This document shows, piece after piece, positions 1 to 8,810 of a DNA stretch of 64,000 nt. This stretch comes from Nocardia terrae. GTDB taxonomy: Bacteria > Actinomycetota > Actinomycetes > Mycobacteriales > Mycobacteriaceae. Each line of letters opens with the position of its first letter. Positions within the stretch are counted from its first letter, which is position 1. The DNA lies in assembly GCF_009760405.1 (NCBI RefSeq), contig NZ_WRPP01000013.1, positions 62,001-126,000 on the forward strand, read 5' to 3'. Below the pieces are notes generated by a model that worked only from the letters and a program-made list of their open reading frames with translations, was not told the origin of the DNA and ran no database searches. The position numbers and the translations under genes were made by a program.

Positions 1-384
1 CGCGGGTTCCTCGCGGCCTTGGAGATCGATCCACCGCACGAGGCCGCCGTGCGGGCCGCCCATCACGTCACCGACTGGTCGCTGCGCCACCCCACCGACG
101 CGGCGGTCCTGCTCGCCGGGCCGGAGTCGTTCGGATCCGCGCAATGGAGCGCCGAAGCCCGCGAGGCGGCCGCGGCCCGGCAGACCCTGGTGAACGACGC
201 CATGCGAAATCTGGCCGACCGCTTGGGTTATCGCAGCGAGGCCGATCGTGAACGCCTGGCACTGTTGATCATCGAATTGCCCTACGCCGCCGTGCGCCGC
301 AGCGCCCGCAACCCCGACGCCGACCTCGCCGGGATGGCCCAGGCGGTGGACCGGATCGTCCGTGACGCCATGGAAGTCGGCTGA
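1..384 (+). CDS. TetR-family-like regulator, C-terminal part (5' end outside window)
   Basis: The frame is open from the first base of the window (R-G-F-L-A-A precedes the first possible internal start, TTG at 19) and ends at a TGA at 382-384, so this is the 3' part of a longer gene. The visible 127 codons are alpha-helical, with no DNA-binding motif in view. Pieces such as AVRAAHHVTDWSLRHP and LIIELPYAAVRR resemble the ligand-binding half of TetR/AcrR proteins. Function is therefore inferred from weak C-terminal similarity only. It ends 15 nt from the stop of the convergent MFS transporter gene, which it could regulate. Confidence 0.55.
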   Translation, partial: RGFLAALEIDPPHEAAVRAAHHVTDWSLRHPTDAAVLLAGPESFGSAQWSAEAREAAAARQTLVNDAMRNLADRLGYRSEADRERLALLIIELPYAAVRRSARNPDADLAGMAQAVDRIVRDAMEVG

Positions 385-399
385 CCGGGGCTCGAATCG

Positions 400-1608
400 T
401 CAGGGTCGGGTGCGGCGCGCACCGGTGCTGCGGACCACGAGGGTGATGGCGGCGGCAAGGATGATCGTGACCAGCGCGATGAGAGTTGTCGCGGTCCAAC
501 CGAACCAGGCGACCGCGGCCGCACCGAAGGCGGTACCCGCGCTGCCGCCCACGAAGTAGACGAGCATGTAGGCGCTGTTGAAGCGAGCGGTGGCGCTCGG
601 GTCGATGGCGAGCACGGTGCTCTGGTTGGCGACCTGGGCGGCGAACAGTCCGGCGTCGAAGAGCGCCAGGCAGAGCAGGGTGATGGGGGTGTCGGACAGC
701 GTTGCCGACAGGGCCGCGGTCGCGATGGCCGCGAGGGCGAGGCCGGTGAGGATCACGCGGCGGGGGCCCACGCGGTCGGTCCACGTTCCGGCGATACGGG
801 TGGCGATGATGCCGAGCAGGCCCGCGCAGGCGTAGAGGCCGATGCGCTCGGGGGAGTAGGAGAACGGGGGCTCGGAGAGCGCCACGGCCAGGCCCGCCCA
901 GATCGCGCAGAAGGCGAAGAACCACAGGGCGCCTCGGCTCGCGGCCAGCCGGAGGATCGGGTGGCGGGCATACAGGCCGGGCAGGCCGCGCAGCAGGCTC
1001 AGATAGCTGGTTGCGGTGTCCCCGTTCGCGGCGGGCAGGACCGCTCGGGCTGCCGAGCCCACCGCCGCGCAGGCGGCCGCGAGCAACAGCAGCATCCCCC
1101 GCCAGCCGATGGCCTCGGCCAGCCATCCACCCACGATGCGGCCCACCAGGATTCCCGCCGAGATTCCCGCGGTGACGATTCCGAGCACCGTCGCCCGTCG
1201 GCCGGGATCGGCGAATCGTCCTGCTACCGAACTCAATTGGGCTCCGACCGAGGATCCGGCCCCGATCAGTCCGACCGCGATGCCGAGTAGCCACGGCGAG
1301 CGCGCGGCGGCCGCGGCGGCCAAAGCGATTCCCAGCGCCCAGAATTGGACCGATACCACGGTCCGTGGTGCGCTGCGGTCGATCAGCGGCACCAGCAGCG
1401 CGAGCCCCAGCATGTACCCCACTGGCCCGCACGCCAATGCCACCCCGACCTCCGCCAGTGACGCGTCGAGCGACCTTCCCACCGCCGCGATGGCAGGTTG
1501 CAGTGGGTAGATGCCGGCGGTGCCCAGGGCGGCGGCAACCGCCATGAACCACACCACCGGCCTCCGTATACCCGTATCCCGTTCGACGGCAATCAGTTCG
1601 GTTCCCAT
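400..1608 (-). CDS. MFS transporter (YnfM/NMT-type major facilitator)
   Basis: 402-residue polytopic membrane protein with about 12 hydrophobic segments. The loop after the second half begins (TRIAGTWTDRVGPRRVIL) matches the conserved MFS G-x(3)-D-R-x-G-R-R cytoplasmic motif. Small-molecule efflux is the family role; the substrate cannot be told. I start at the ATG at 1608 rather than an alternative seven codons upstream, because TAGCGT (1617-1622, minus strand) lies 8 nt before this ATG with no Shine-Dalgarno, the leaderless arrangement seen at many genes here. Convergent with the TetR-like gene at the left edge, 15 nt apart. Confidence 0.85.
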   Translation of the reverse strand: MGTELIAVERDTGIRRPVVWFMAVAAALGTAGIYPLQPAIAAVGRSLDASLAEVGVALACGPVGYMLGLALLVPLIDRSAPRTVVSVQFWALGIALAAAAAARSPWLLGIAVGLIGAGSSVGAQLSSVAGRFADPGRRATVLGIVTAGISAGILVGRIVGGWLAEAIGWRGMLLLLAAACAAVGSAARAVLPAANGDTATSYLSLLRGLPGLYARHPILRLAASRGALWFFAFCAIWAGLAVALSEPPFSYSPERIGLYACAGLLGIIATRIAGTWTDRVGPRRVILTGLALAAIATAALSATLSDTPITLLCLALFDAGLFAAQVANQSTVLAIDPSATARFNSAYMLVYFVGGSAGTAFGAAAVAWFGWTATTLIALVTIILAAAITLVVRSTGARRTRP

Positions 1609-1734
1609 GGGATCCGACGCTACGAACACCCGCCCCGCGAGTCTGGCGAGAATCGGGCATCACCGTCGTCGGCGACGGTCAGATCACGAGGCAGGAACTG
1701 CCGCCGTTGATTCCGGTGCCGACCGTCAGGACGG

Positions 1735-1768
1735 CACTGCCGGGCCGGAGATATCCGGCCCGGCAGTG
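1735..1768. terminator. Strong stem-loop, probable terminator
   Basis: A perfect 15-bp inverted repeat (1735-1749 with 1754-1768) encloses the tetraloop GATA. It lies just beyond the stop of the leftward small exported protein gene (ends 1795) and upstream of the MFS gene promoter, so it probably ends leftward transcription. There is no long U tract, as usual for actinobacterial terminators. Confidence 0.7.
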
Positions 1769-1794
1769 TGGCTTCGGGTGATGCGCGGCGGTCG

Positions 1795-2382
1795 TCAGAT
1801 GACGAAGAAGCCCACGACGCAACCGATCACCGCACCGGCGACCAGACCGATGAACAGGCCGGGGATCGAGCCCAGGATGAGGGCGATCAGGCCGAGGACG
1901 GTACCGATCGCGCCGAAGAGGGCGGCGCCGACCGCACCACCGGCGATACAACCGATGACACCGATGTCCTTCAGCTGCGCTTGGGCGATCTGCTGCACCC
2001 CGTCGTTGTAGGTGCTCGTGCTGATCGGCCCGTTGCTCTCGCGGGGCCAGACGGTGAGGCTGCTGCCGTCCTCGGCGACCTCGGCGCGCAGGTGGACCGG
2101 GTAGCCGTTGAGCTCGTAGTCCGTCGGGATCTGTTCGACCACCGTCCCGTCGGCCGCCTCGACGGACACCGTCGAGCGGTCCTCCGAGAGCGTGAACCGG
2201 CCCTCGCTCAGCTGCGTGACCACGCCCTGGTGGTCCTCGGACAGCGTGGAGGTGTAGGTCAGGCCGTGGTCCTGGCCGCCGACCGTCAGCGGTACCTGGG
2301 CCTCGCCATGGGCGGTTGCCGTCGCCATGACCGTGGCAGCGATGGTCAGCATCGATGCCGCCGCGAATTTCCTGAACTGCAT
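1795..2382 (-). CDS. Small exported protein with C-terminal glycine-zipper membrane hairpin (DUF8020-like)
   Basis: 195 residues starting MQFRKFAAASML, with an N-terminal signal peptide probably cleaved after ATAHG/A, a beta-rich middle (about 30-120) and a C-terminal pair of very hydrophobic Gly/Ala-rich segments (G-x(3)-G spacing: GGAVGAALFGAIG). An AGAGGCGAG ribosome site lies 5 nt before the ATG at 2382 and decides the start over in-frame upstream codons. A paralogue with the same architecture and the same A-H-G-E-A cleavage region lies at 5777-6328. I know the family only as a Nocardia-rich exported family of unknown function; the zipper suggests membrane insertion or oligomerisation (inference). 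Confidence 0.75.
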   Translation of the reverse strand: MQFRKFAAASMLTIAATVMATATAHGEAQVPLTVGGQDHGLTYTSTLSEDHQGVVTQLSEGRFTLSEDRSTVSVEAADGTVVEQIPTDYELNGYPVHLRAEVAEDGSSLTVWPRESNGPISTSTYNDGVQQIAQAQLKDIGVIGCIAGGAVGAALFGAIGTVLGLIALILGSIPGLFIGLVAGAVIGCVVGFFVI

Positions 2383-2730
2383 GCGCTCGCCTCTCATTCG
2401 ATGTGGAATGCCGGTCGGCATTTCCGTGAATTGGGGACATACGCTCAGATCAAGTGCAGAGATATTGCTATCACAGAAAAGACCGGTCGGTATCAACTAG
2501 GACGATGGGCGTGTCCGAACACCGGACATCCCGCTGAGTGGGATCGAATCCGGGCCGAAAAGATATATGACTCCCTGCACAACGGGGGTTCACGGACCGC
2601 CGCCGGACTGTTCGCCGCGCGATTGCTTCCGGTTCATTTCGCGCCGATAGAACAGCTCGCGATCCATTTGTGAGACATGCGGTCACGGTTAGTGGTCCCG
2701 GGTTTCACGCATGAACAAGGAGTTTTTCAG
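2383..2730. other. Intergenic region with divergent promoters, no gene seen
   Basis: 348 bases between two divergent exported-protein genes. It is clearly more AT-rich than its surroundings (for example around 2455-2500 and 2560-2580). It holds the palindrome GACCGGTC (2481-2488), part of GACCGGTCGGTAT, which resembles TetR half-site spacing. Short open frames here lack ribosome sites and typical codon use, so I see no gene. Confidence 0.5.
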
Positions 2731-3633
2731 GTGTCATTTTCTGTGCGGCGCAGCGGAATCGTCTTCATGATTTCCGCGGGTCTGCTCGCGTCCCCGTTCC
2801 TCGGCTCGGTGGCCGCCGACCATTCGGCGCTGCTCGCGGTGCCCGCCGCGTCGGCCAAGCCCAACAAGGAGCAGGTCGCGGACGCGCCTCGCCTGGCGAG
2901 CGTGGTGAACTTCCGGGACGTCGCCGGAACCGGCCAGGGCTACCCGGCCCAGGGCAGCCACCACCTGAACAAGGGCGTGTTCTACCGCTCGAATGCGTTG
3001 ACCCCCAACGACGCCGACCTGGCGACCCTGAACGCGCTGCACCTGAGCACGGTGTTCGACCTGCGCAGCTCCGACGAGATCGCGCAGAAGGGCGACCGCG
3101 TGCCCGCGGGCGCGAAGTACGAGAACATCTCGATCTTCTCCGGCAACCTGTCCACCGGCGTGCCGAGCTTCACCTCCCCCGACGACGCGCGAAAGTTCAT
3201 GCGCGACATCAACAAGTCCTTCGTCTCCGACGCCGGTGAGCGCGGCAAGTTCGCCGACCTGCTCACCCAGCTCGCCGACCAGCAGGGCCCGGCCGTATTC
3301 CATTGCACCGCCGGCAAGGACCGCACCGGCTGGGCCTCCTACCTGCTGCTGAGCCTCGCCCGCGTGGACGACGCCACCATCATGAGCGACTACCTGCTCA
3401 GCAACGACTACCTGGCCGTCAGCAATGCCGCCACCCTGGCCCAGATCAAAGCCGCCAAGGGTGAGGCCGCCGCCGCCGTCTACGCGCCCCTGCTCGGCGT
3501 GGACCGCACCTACCTGCAGGCCGGAATCGACCAGCTGGTCGCCGATTACGGCTCGGTCGACAAGTACCTGAAGGACGGCCTCGGCCTCAACGGCCACACC
3601 ATCGAACAGCTCCGCCACAAGCTCACCCAGTAG
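2731..3633 (+). CDS. Secreted tyrosine/dual-specificity protein phosphatase (Y_phosphatase3 family)
   Basis: 300 residues. The GTG at 2731 is chosen because AAGGAG (2717-2722) sits 8 nt upstream, and it gives a clean signal peptide ending near ASAKPN. The phosphatase domain starts at NFRDVAGTG (about 60) and carries the catalytic P-loop H-C-T-A-G-K-D-R-T-G with Cys192 and Arg198 (CX5R). DLRSSDE (about 110) is the usual general-acid and structural region of this family, which includes M. tuberculosis PtpB; PtpB itself has no cleaved signal. It should dephosphorylate phospho-tyrosine/serine or phosphoinositides outside the membrane. Alone in its transcription unit. Confidence 0.85.
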   Translation: MSFSVRRSGIVFMISAGLLASPFLGSVAADHSALLAVPAASAKPNKEQVADAPRLASVVNFRDVAGTGQGYPAQGSHHLNKGVFYRSNALTPNDADLATLNALHLSTVFDLRSSDEIAQKGDRVPAGAKYENISIFSGNLSTGVPSFTSPDDARKFMRDINKSFVSDAGERGKFADLLTQLADQQGPAVFHCTAGKDRTGWASYLLLSLARVDDATIMSDYLLSNDYLAVSNAATLAQIKAAKGEAAAAVYAPLLGVDRTYLQAGIDQLVADYGSVDKYLKDGLGLNGHTIEQLRHKLTQ

Positions 3634-3643
3634 TCCCCGTCGT

Positions 3644-3700
3644 CGAGTGGCACATCCTGGAGGGCGAATCGGGCAATGCCCCGCCGGCGTGTGCCACTCG
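3644..3700. terminator. Long inverted repeat after the phosphatase gene
   Basis: CGAGTGGCACA (3644-3654) is perfectly complementary to 3690-3700, with a 35-nt loop that can itself pair. It starts 11 nt after the phosphatase stop, so a terminator is the likeliest role. A second repeat, CACCCGGG (3789-3796) with CCCGGGTG (3804-3811), lies nearer the next gene and may be an operator. Confidence 0.5.
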
Positions 3701-3852
3701 GCGCTGTCCAAAGTCCCTTCTTTGCGGTGGATTCGGGCAAAACGGCTCGGTGGGGAGCCTGTCGGCGGACCGTGGTGGATATGGCTAGCACCCGGGCAGG
3801 GAACCCGGGTGAGCTGGACGGAGTCGTCCGGCTGGGTCCGAGGAGACAGGCA

Positions 3853-5649
3853 ATGGCAACCGCAACCCATATTCAGCAGATCGAGGTCCCCGCGTCCTAT
3901 CACATCGCGGAGCACGCGGCGTTGACCGATATCGTCGACGATCTCGCCGGCAGCACGCCGGATTTCGTGGCGTTCCAAGTGCCGGGGGAGGGCGGGTGGA
4001 CCGATATCACGGCCGCCCGGTTCGCCGGCGAGATACGCGCGGTCGCCAAGGGGCTCATCGCCTCCGGCGTCCAGCCGGGTGACCGGGTCGCCATCATGTC
4101 GTCGACCCGGTACGAATGGACGCTGCTCGATTTCGCCATCTGGACCGCCGGGGCCTGCACGGTCGCCATCTACGCGACCTCCTCGACCGAGCAGGCGCGC
4201 TGGATCCTCGAGAATTCCGGCACCCGGCTGCTGATCGTGGAGAACGCCTCGCACCGAGGCGTCGTCGCGGAGATCGGCGGCGCGGATCTCGGGCTGCTGT
4301 GTATCGACGAAGGCGCGGTGGACACCCTCGTCGAACGCGGAAGCGCGCTGGACGACACCGTTTTGAAGCAGCGGCGCGAGGCCATCGGCGCGAGCGCACC
4401 GGCCACGTTGATCTACACCGCGGGCACCACCGGCCGTCCCAAAGGCGTGATGCTGACGCACGGCAATCTGCTCGCCGAGGTGACGGCGGTGCCGATCGCC
4501 TTGTCGGGCTTCGTGTCCGCGGGCGATCGCACGCTGCTCTTCCTGCCGATGGCGCACGTGTTCGCCCGGGTCATCGCGATCGGAACCCTGGTGATGCGCG
4601 TGACGGTCGCGCACACGTCCGACTGGTCCACGCTGTCCGACCAATTCGCTTCCTACCGGCCGGAATTCATCCTGGCGGTGCCGCGGGTCTTCGAGAAGGT
4701 CTACAACGGCGCCCGTCAACGTGCCGCGGACTCGGGGCGCGGCCGCTTGTTCGATCTGGCCGCCGACACCGCCATCGCCTGGAGCGAGGCACTACAGGAC
4801 GGCGGTCCCGGGCCCCTGCTGCGTTTGCGGCACGCCCTGTTCGATCGGCTGGTCTACTCGAAACTCCGTGCGGCACTGGGTGGCCGGTGCCATGCGGCGG
4901 TATCGGGCGGCGGACCGCTCGGCGCGCGTCTGGGGCACTTCTTCCGCGGCATCGGCCTCACGGTTTACGAGGGCTGGGGTCTCACCGAGACCAGCGCCGC
5001 GGTCACCGTCAACACCGCCGACCGCATTCGCATCGGCACCGTCGGCCGTCCCATCGAGGGCCACGGGGTGCGTGTCGCCGCCGACGGCGAACTATTGGTG
5101 CGCGGACCGGTGGTGTTCTCCGGTTATTGGAACAATCCGGCTGCCAACGCCGAGTCCTTCGAGGACGGCTGGTTCCGCACCGGCGACCTGGGATACGTCG
5201 ATGCGGACGGGTTCGTCGGCATTACCGGCCGCAAGAAGGAGCTCATCGTCACCGCGGCCGGCAAGAACGTCTCGCCCGCACAGCTCGAGGATGTCGTGCG
5301 CGCGCATCCGCTGGTCGGCCAGTGCATGGTGGTGGGCGACGGCCGCCCCTTCATCGGGGTGCTGGTGACCATCGACCGTGAGGCGCTGCCGGGTTGGCGG
5401 CAGCGGCACGGCGTGGACGAGGCGACGCCGGTCACGGATCTGGTCGGTCACGCCGGGTTGGTGTCCGAGATCGATTCGGCGGTCGCCGCCGCCAATGCCA
5501 CGGTGTCGAAGGCCGAGTCCATCAAGAAGATCCGCATCCTGTCCGATGACTGGACCGAGGCGGGCGGCGAGCTCACACCGAAGCTGTCGCTCAAACGGCC
5601 GGTGGTGCTGAGCAAGTACGCGGCCGAGGTGGAGGCGCTGTACAGCTGA
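3853..5649 (+). CDS. Long-chain fatty-acid-CoA ligase (FadD15-like AMP-dependent synthetase)
   Basis: 598 residues; AGGAG (3841-3845) lies 7 nt before the ATG at 3853. An AMP-binding domain covers most of the chain. The nucleotide P-loop YTAGTTGRPKG is near residue 190, the GWGLTET motif near 375, and the hinge/C-terminal lysine region TGRKKELIVTAAGKN near 455. The protein activates fatty acids to acyl-AMP and then acyl-CoA in the cytosol. Length and motifs fit the FadD15/FAA1-type long-chain branch rather than the FadD32/FAAL branch. It is monocistronic and convergent with the next gene. A second, more distant FadD is at 11538-13325. Confidence 0.9.
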   Translation: MATATHIQQIEVPASYHIAEHAALTDIVDDLAGSTPDFVAFQVPGEGGWTDITAARFAGEIRAVAKGLIASGVQPGDRVAIMSSTRYEWTLLDFAIWTAGACTVAIYATSSTEQARWILENSGTRLLIVENASHRGVVAEIGGADLGLLCIDEGAVDTLVERGSALDDTVLKQRREAIGASAPATLIYTAGTTGRPKGVMLTHGNLLAEVTAVPIALSGFVSAGDRTLLFLPMAHVFARVIAIGTLVMRVTVAHTSDWSTLSDQFASYRPEFILAVPRVFEKVYNGARQRAADSGRGRLFDLAADTAIAWSEALQDGGPGPLLRLRHALFDRLVYSKLRAALGGRCHAAVSGGGPLGARLGHFFRGIGLTVYEGWGLTETSAAVTVNTADRIRIGTVGRPIEGHGVRVAADGELLVRGPVVFSGYWNNPAANAESFEDGWFRTGDLGYVDADGFVGITGRKKELIVTAAGKNVSPAQLEDVVRAHPLVGQCMVVGDGRPFIGVLVTIDREALPGWRQRHGVDEATPVTDLVGHAGLVSEIDSAVAAANATVSKAESIKKIRILSDDWTEAGGELTPKLSLKRPVVLSKYAAEVEALYS

Positions 5650-5698
5650 GCCCGGGCCGCACTGTATTCACCCGACCCGCAAGGGGATCGAGTGGCGC

Positions 5699-5735
5699 GG
5701 CGAGGTGGCGGACGCTGCCCGTCCACCACCTCGCC
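5699..5735. terminator. Bidirectional stem-loop between convergent genes
   Basis: GGCGAGGTGG (5699-5708) pairs perfectly with CCACCTCGCC (5726-5735), and the 17-nt interior can extend the stem (GGACG with CGTCC). It is placed between the convergent fadD and the small exported-protein gene, so it probably terminates both. Confidence 0.65.
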
Positions 5736-5776
5736 GTTACCGATATCCCGCTGACGCAGTGGGATTCGGCTGGTGA

Positions 5777-6328
5777 CTACTCGGCGATCGCGGCGCCGAC
5801 GAAAGCACCGATGACCGCACCGATCACGCAACCGGGGATCGCGCCGATCAGGAAGAACCAGATTCCGATGAGGATGCCGATCACGCAGCCGACCACCGCG
5901 CCGACGACTATCCCGGCGGCCACATCGGCATCGGCCTGGTGCATGAACGGAATATCCTGCGAGGTGATCGCGGCCTCGGTGGGCCCGCCGACCGGAGTCA
6001 GCGTCACCGAGCTGTCGCTGTTCAAGGCCGCGTCGACGCGCCCGACCTGACCGTTGTCCGCGGTGAGCGTCAACGGAATCGCGCCGACGACCGTACCGTC
6101 GTCCGCGACGACCCGCACCGCGTCCGGTGCGAGCACGAAGTGGCCCGAGGCCAAGGTGATCAGGGCGTTGGAGTGGTCGGCCGCCAAGGTGGTGGTGTAT
6201 CCGACCGAGCCATCCACCCCGTTGACCGTGACATCGGCGAGCCCCGCCTCGCCGTGTGCCATGGCCATGGTGATTCCGGTGGCTGCGATGGCGAAGACCG
6301 TTGTCGCCATCATCTTCTTGGTGAACAT
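5777..6328 (-). CDS. Small exported protein, paralogue of 1795-2382 (DUF8020-like)
   Basis: 183 residues beginning MFTKKMMATTV, with signal peptide and likely cleavage at MAHG/EAG, a beta-rich domain (about 30-120) with the shared pattern V-x-A-D-x-G-T-V-V-x-x-I-P, and a C-terminal hydrophobic hairpin of Gly-rich segments (GIVVGAVVGCVIG and CVIGAVIGAFVGAA). Each copy keeps two cysteines in the hairpin. AAAGGA lies immediately before the ATG at 6328. Function unknown; two copies within 4 kb around a phosphatase and a FadD suggest a local duplication with later insertion of those genes. Confidence 0.75.
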   Translation of the reverse strand: MFTKKMMATTVFAIAATGITMAMAHGEAGLADVTVNGVDGSVGYTTTLAADHSNALITLASGHFVLAPDAVRVVADDGTVVGAIPLTLTADNGQVGRVDAALNSDSSVTLTPVGGPTEAAITSQDIPFMHQADADVAAGIVVGAVVGCVIGILIGIWFFLIGAIPGCVIGAVIGAFVGAAIAE

Positions 6329-6396
6329 TTCCTTTTCCCATCCGTTCGGGGATTCCTTTGACGTTCCCCCGACGAACGGCACCGGATGATGTGTGA

Positions 6397-7323
6397 TCAA
6401 TAATGCGCCTGAACCCGCCCCGTGTCCATGGGCATAGACGCTGATGGGGAGGGTTTTTCCAGGCTGCGGCGTTCGACCTCGCGCAGCAGCGCGTGCACCC
6501 GGGGATCGTGGGCCAGGCCGAAGTCGAGCACCCGGTTGATCACACCCCGCAGCAGCGAGTACGGAATCCACGCGCCGGGTGAAATCGATTGCGACGCACG
6601 CCGTTCGATCGCGTCGGCCACCTCGCGCGCGGCCCGCTCGGCGGTGATGCGGGTGCTCAGCGGCCACGGCAGCAGCGCCTCGATGCGGCGGCCGAGGTCG
6701 TCGCGGTCGAGGGTGGAGTGGGTCATCTCGGTATCGACGATCCCGAAATACGCGACGCCCGCGCTCGCCCCGTGCGGCGCGAGCTCCACTCGCAGCGCCC
6801 GGCCGAGCTGTTCGACCGCCGCCTTGCTGATCATGTACGGCGCACCGCCCATCCCGGGCGCGAACGCCGCGCACGAGGACACCACCGCGACGTGCCCGCG
6901 CGCGGTGATGATGTGGTCCAGCGCCGGATGCACGGTGTTGAACACCCCGGTGAGATTGATGTCGAGGACCCGGTCGAAGTCCGCGGGCGCGATGGTCCGC
7001 AGCGTCGCGGGCCGCGGCACCACACCCGCGTTCGCGACCACGATGTCCAAATGCCCGAAGTAGGCGGCCACCTGGGGAATCGCCTCGGCCATGGCGGCCC
7101 GGTCGGAGACGTCGGCGATGACCGGCAGCGCGCGCTCGCCCAGCGCGGCGGCCACCGAGGTGGCGGCGCGGGCGTCGACGTCGACCACCGCCACCGACGC
7201 GCCGCGCCGATACAGGATTCCGGCGAGCTCGCGCCCGATGCCCCGCCCGGCCCCGGTGATCAGGGCGACCCGCCCCGCGGGCCGGAAATGACTGGTGCAC
7301 GGCAGGCAACGCGGTGTGGACAT
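6397..7323 (-). CDS. Short-chain dehydrogenase/reductase (last gene of monooxygenase operon)
   Basis: 308 residues, classical SDR: cofactor motif TGAGRGIG (24-31), NAG (98-100), catalytic Ser near 150 and Y-M-I-S-K (163-167). A C-terminal extension beyond about 250 is typical of the actinobacterial SDRs that travel with flavin monooxygenases. It likely interconverts a hydroxyl and a keto group on the lipid-like substrate of the operon, using NAD(P). Its ATG (7321-7323) overlaps the TGA of the upstream monooxygenase by one base, so translation is probably coupled. Confidence 0.85.
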   Translation of the reverse strand: MSTPRCLPCTSHFRPAGRVALITGAGRGIGRELAGILYRRGASVAVVDVDARAATSVAAALGERALPVIADVSDRAAMAEAIPQVAAYFGHLDIVVANAGVVPRPATLRTIAPADFDRVLDINLTGVFNTVHPALDHIITARGHVAVVSSCAAFAPGMGGAPYMISKAAVEQLGRALRVELAPHGASAGVAYFGIVDTEMTHSTLDRDDLGRRIEALLPWPLSTRITAERAAREVADAIERRASQSISPGAWIPYSLLRGVINRVLDFGLAHDPRVHALLREVERRSLEKPSPSASMPMDTGRVQAHY

Positions 7324-8795
7324 CAGCGGCTCATCTCGTAGGACTCGGCATCGAATCGCCGCGTGCGCCTGCGGTATTCGAAGCTCCAGTTGGGGTACAG
7401 CCCGGCATTGCGGCCGTCGGCGGTGGTGTAGTAGCTCTGGCAGCCGCCGGTCAGCCAGACGGTGTCGGCGCTGCGGCGGTCCATCTCGTCGAGGAAGGCG
7501 CCCTGCACCTCGGGGCGCAGTTCGATGCGGCCGATCTCGTAGTCGCGCATGGTCTTCAGCGCGTCCACGATGTAGGCGATCTGGGATTCGATCATGTAGA
7601 TGGCGGACTGGTTCCCGGCCGCGCCGAACGGGCCCAGCGTGCAGAAGAAATTGGGGAATCCGGCGACGGTCGCGCCCAGATAGCTCTGCGGCTCTTCGTG
7701 ATACAGGTCGGCGATGGAACGGCCGTAGCGTCCGATGAAACGGTGGTAGGCCGAGGGGATGGAGGTGAATCCGGTGCCGTAGATGATCGTGTCGACGGGA
7801 TGCTCGGTGCCGTCGCACAGCACGATCGAATGCGGCCGGATCTCGGCGATGGCCTCGGTGACGACCTCGACATTCGGCTGGTCGAGGGCGGGCAGGTAGG
7901 CGTCGGAGAAGATGGCGCGCTTGCAGCCGATGACGTAGTCGGGCGTCAAGGTCTTGCGCAGTGCGGCATCTCGCACCTGCCGCATCAGCTGCAGCCTGCC
8001 CAGGGCCTCGTAGGGATGCCGGAACCGCTTGTCCACCAGGGAGATCAGGCCGAAGCCCTCGATGGCCGCGTACCAGCCGCCGCGTATCGCCCGCTGGGCC
8101 AGCGGGATCCGGCGCAGCAGCAGGCGTTCCAGGCCGAGGGTGCGCCGATCCATCCGGGGCACGATCCACGGCGCGGATCGCTGGAACAGCAGCAGCCGGT
8201 CGACCATCGGCTGGATCTCCGGCACGAACTGCACCGCCGAGGCCCCGGTCCCGATCACCGCCACCCGCTCGCCGGTCAGCTCGTGGTCGTGGTCCCAGTG
8301 CAGGGAATGAAAAGTCTTGCCCTGGAACCTGTCCAGCCCGGGAAGCTCGGGGTACTTGGCTTCGGCGAAGATCCCGGCCGCCGAGATCAGGATGTCGGCG
8401 GTCAGCGAGCTCGTGCTGGTCTCGACCCGCCAGACCGACGCGCCCTCGTCCCATCGGGCGTCCATGAGCTCCGCACCGAACCGGATGTGGCGCACCACAT
8501 CGTGTTCCGTGGCCACCCGCCGCAGATACTCCAGGATCTCCGGCTGCCGCCCATAGGTCCGCGACCAGTCCGGATTCGGTGCGAACGAGTAGCTGTAGAG
8601 CTGCGACGGCACATCGCACGCGCACCCGGGATACGTATTGGCCCGCCAGGTCCCGCCCAGATCCTCCGCCCGCTCGAGAATCACCAGATCCTCGAATCCG
8701 GCCTCGCGCAGCTTCACCGCCAGCCCGATGCCGCCGAATCCGGCCCCGACAACGGCGATCCGGACATGCTCGGTTGTTTCCGCTTGAATCGACAT
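7323..8795 (-). CDS. Flavin-containing monooxygenase (Baeyer-Villiger type)
   Basis: 490 residues. FAD-binding G-A-G-F-G-G near 17-22, then E-R-A-E-D-L-G-G-T-W; the NADP site G-T-G-A-S-A near 190; and between them the Baeyer-Villiger fingerprint FQGKTFHSLHWD, fitting F-x-G-x(3)-H-x(3)-W-(P/D). The enzyme should insert oxygen next to a ketone or hydroxylate a carbonyl substrate using NADPH and O2. The N-terminus MSIQAETTEH is short, as in MymA/EthA-like proteins. It sits between a ferredoxin reductase and an SDR in a tight operon, whose order recalls the mymA region of mycobacteria (comparison from memory). Confidence 0.87.
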   Translation of the reverse strand: MSIQAETTEHVRIAVVGAGFGGIGLAVKLREAGFEDLVILERAEDLGGTWRANTYPGCACDVPSQLYSYSFAPNPDWSRTYGRQPEILEYLRRVATEHDVVRHIRFGAELMDARWDEGASVWRVETSTSSLTADILISAAGIFAEAKYPELPGLDRFQGKTFHSLHWDHDHELTGERVAVIGTGASAVQFVPEIQPMVDRLLLFQRSAPWIVPRMDRRTLGLERLLLRRIPLAQRAIRGGWYAAIEGFGLISLVDKRFRHPYEALGRLQLMRQVRDAALRKTLTPDYVIGCKRAIFSDAYLPALDQPNVEVVTEAIAEIRPHSIVLCDGTEHPVDTIIYGTGFTSIPSAYHRFIGRYGRSIADLYHEEPQSYLGATVAGFPNFFCTLGPFGAAGNQSAIYMIESQIAYIVDALKTMRDYEIGRIELRPEVQGAFLDEMDRRSADTVWLTGGCQSYYTTADGRNAGLYPNWSFEYRRRTRRFDAESYEMSR

Positions 8796-8810
8796 GAAAT
8801 CTTTCCGTTT

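Noticed and set aside
2734..4719. Very long open frame on the minus strand opposite the phosphatase and fadD
   Set aside because: Amino-acid content (Asp/His/Arg/Gly runs) is that of an antisense shadow; the plus-strand genes carry clear catalytic motifs and ribosome sites.
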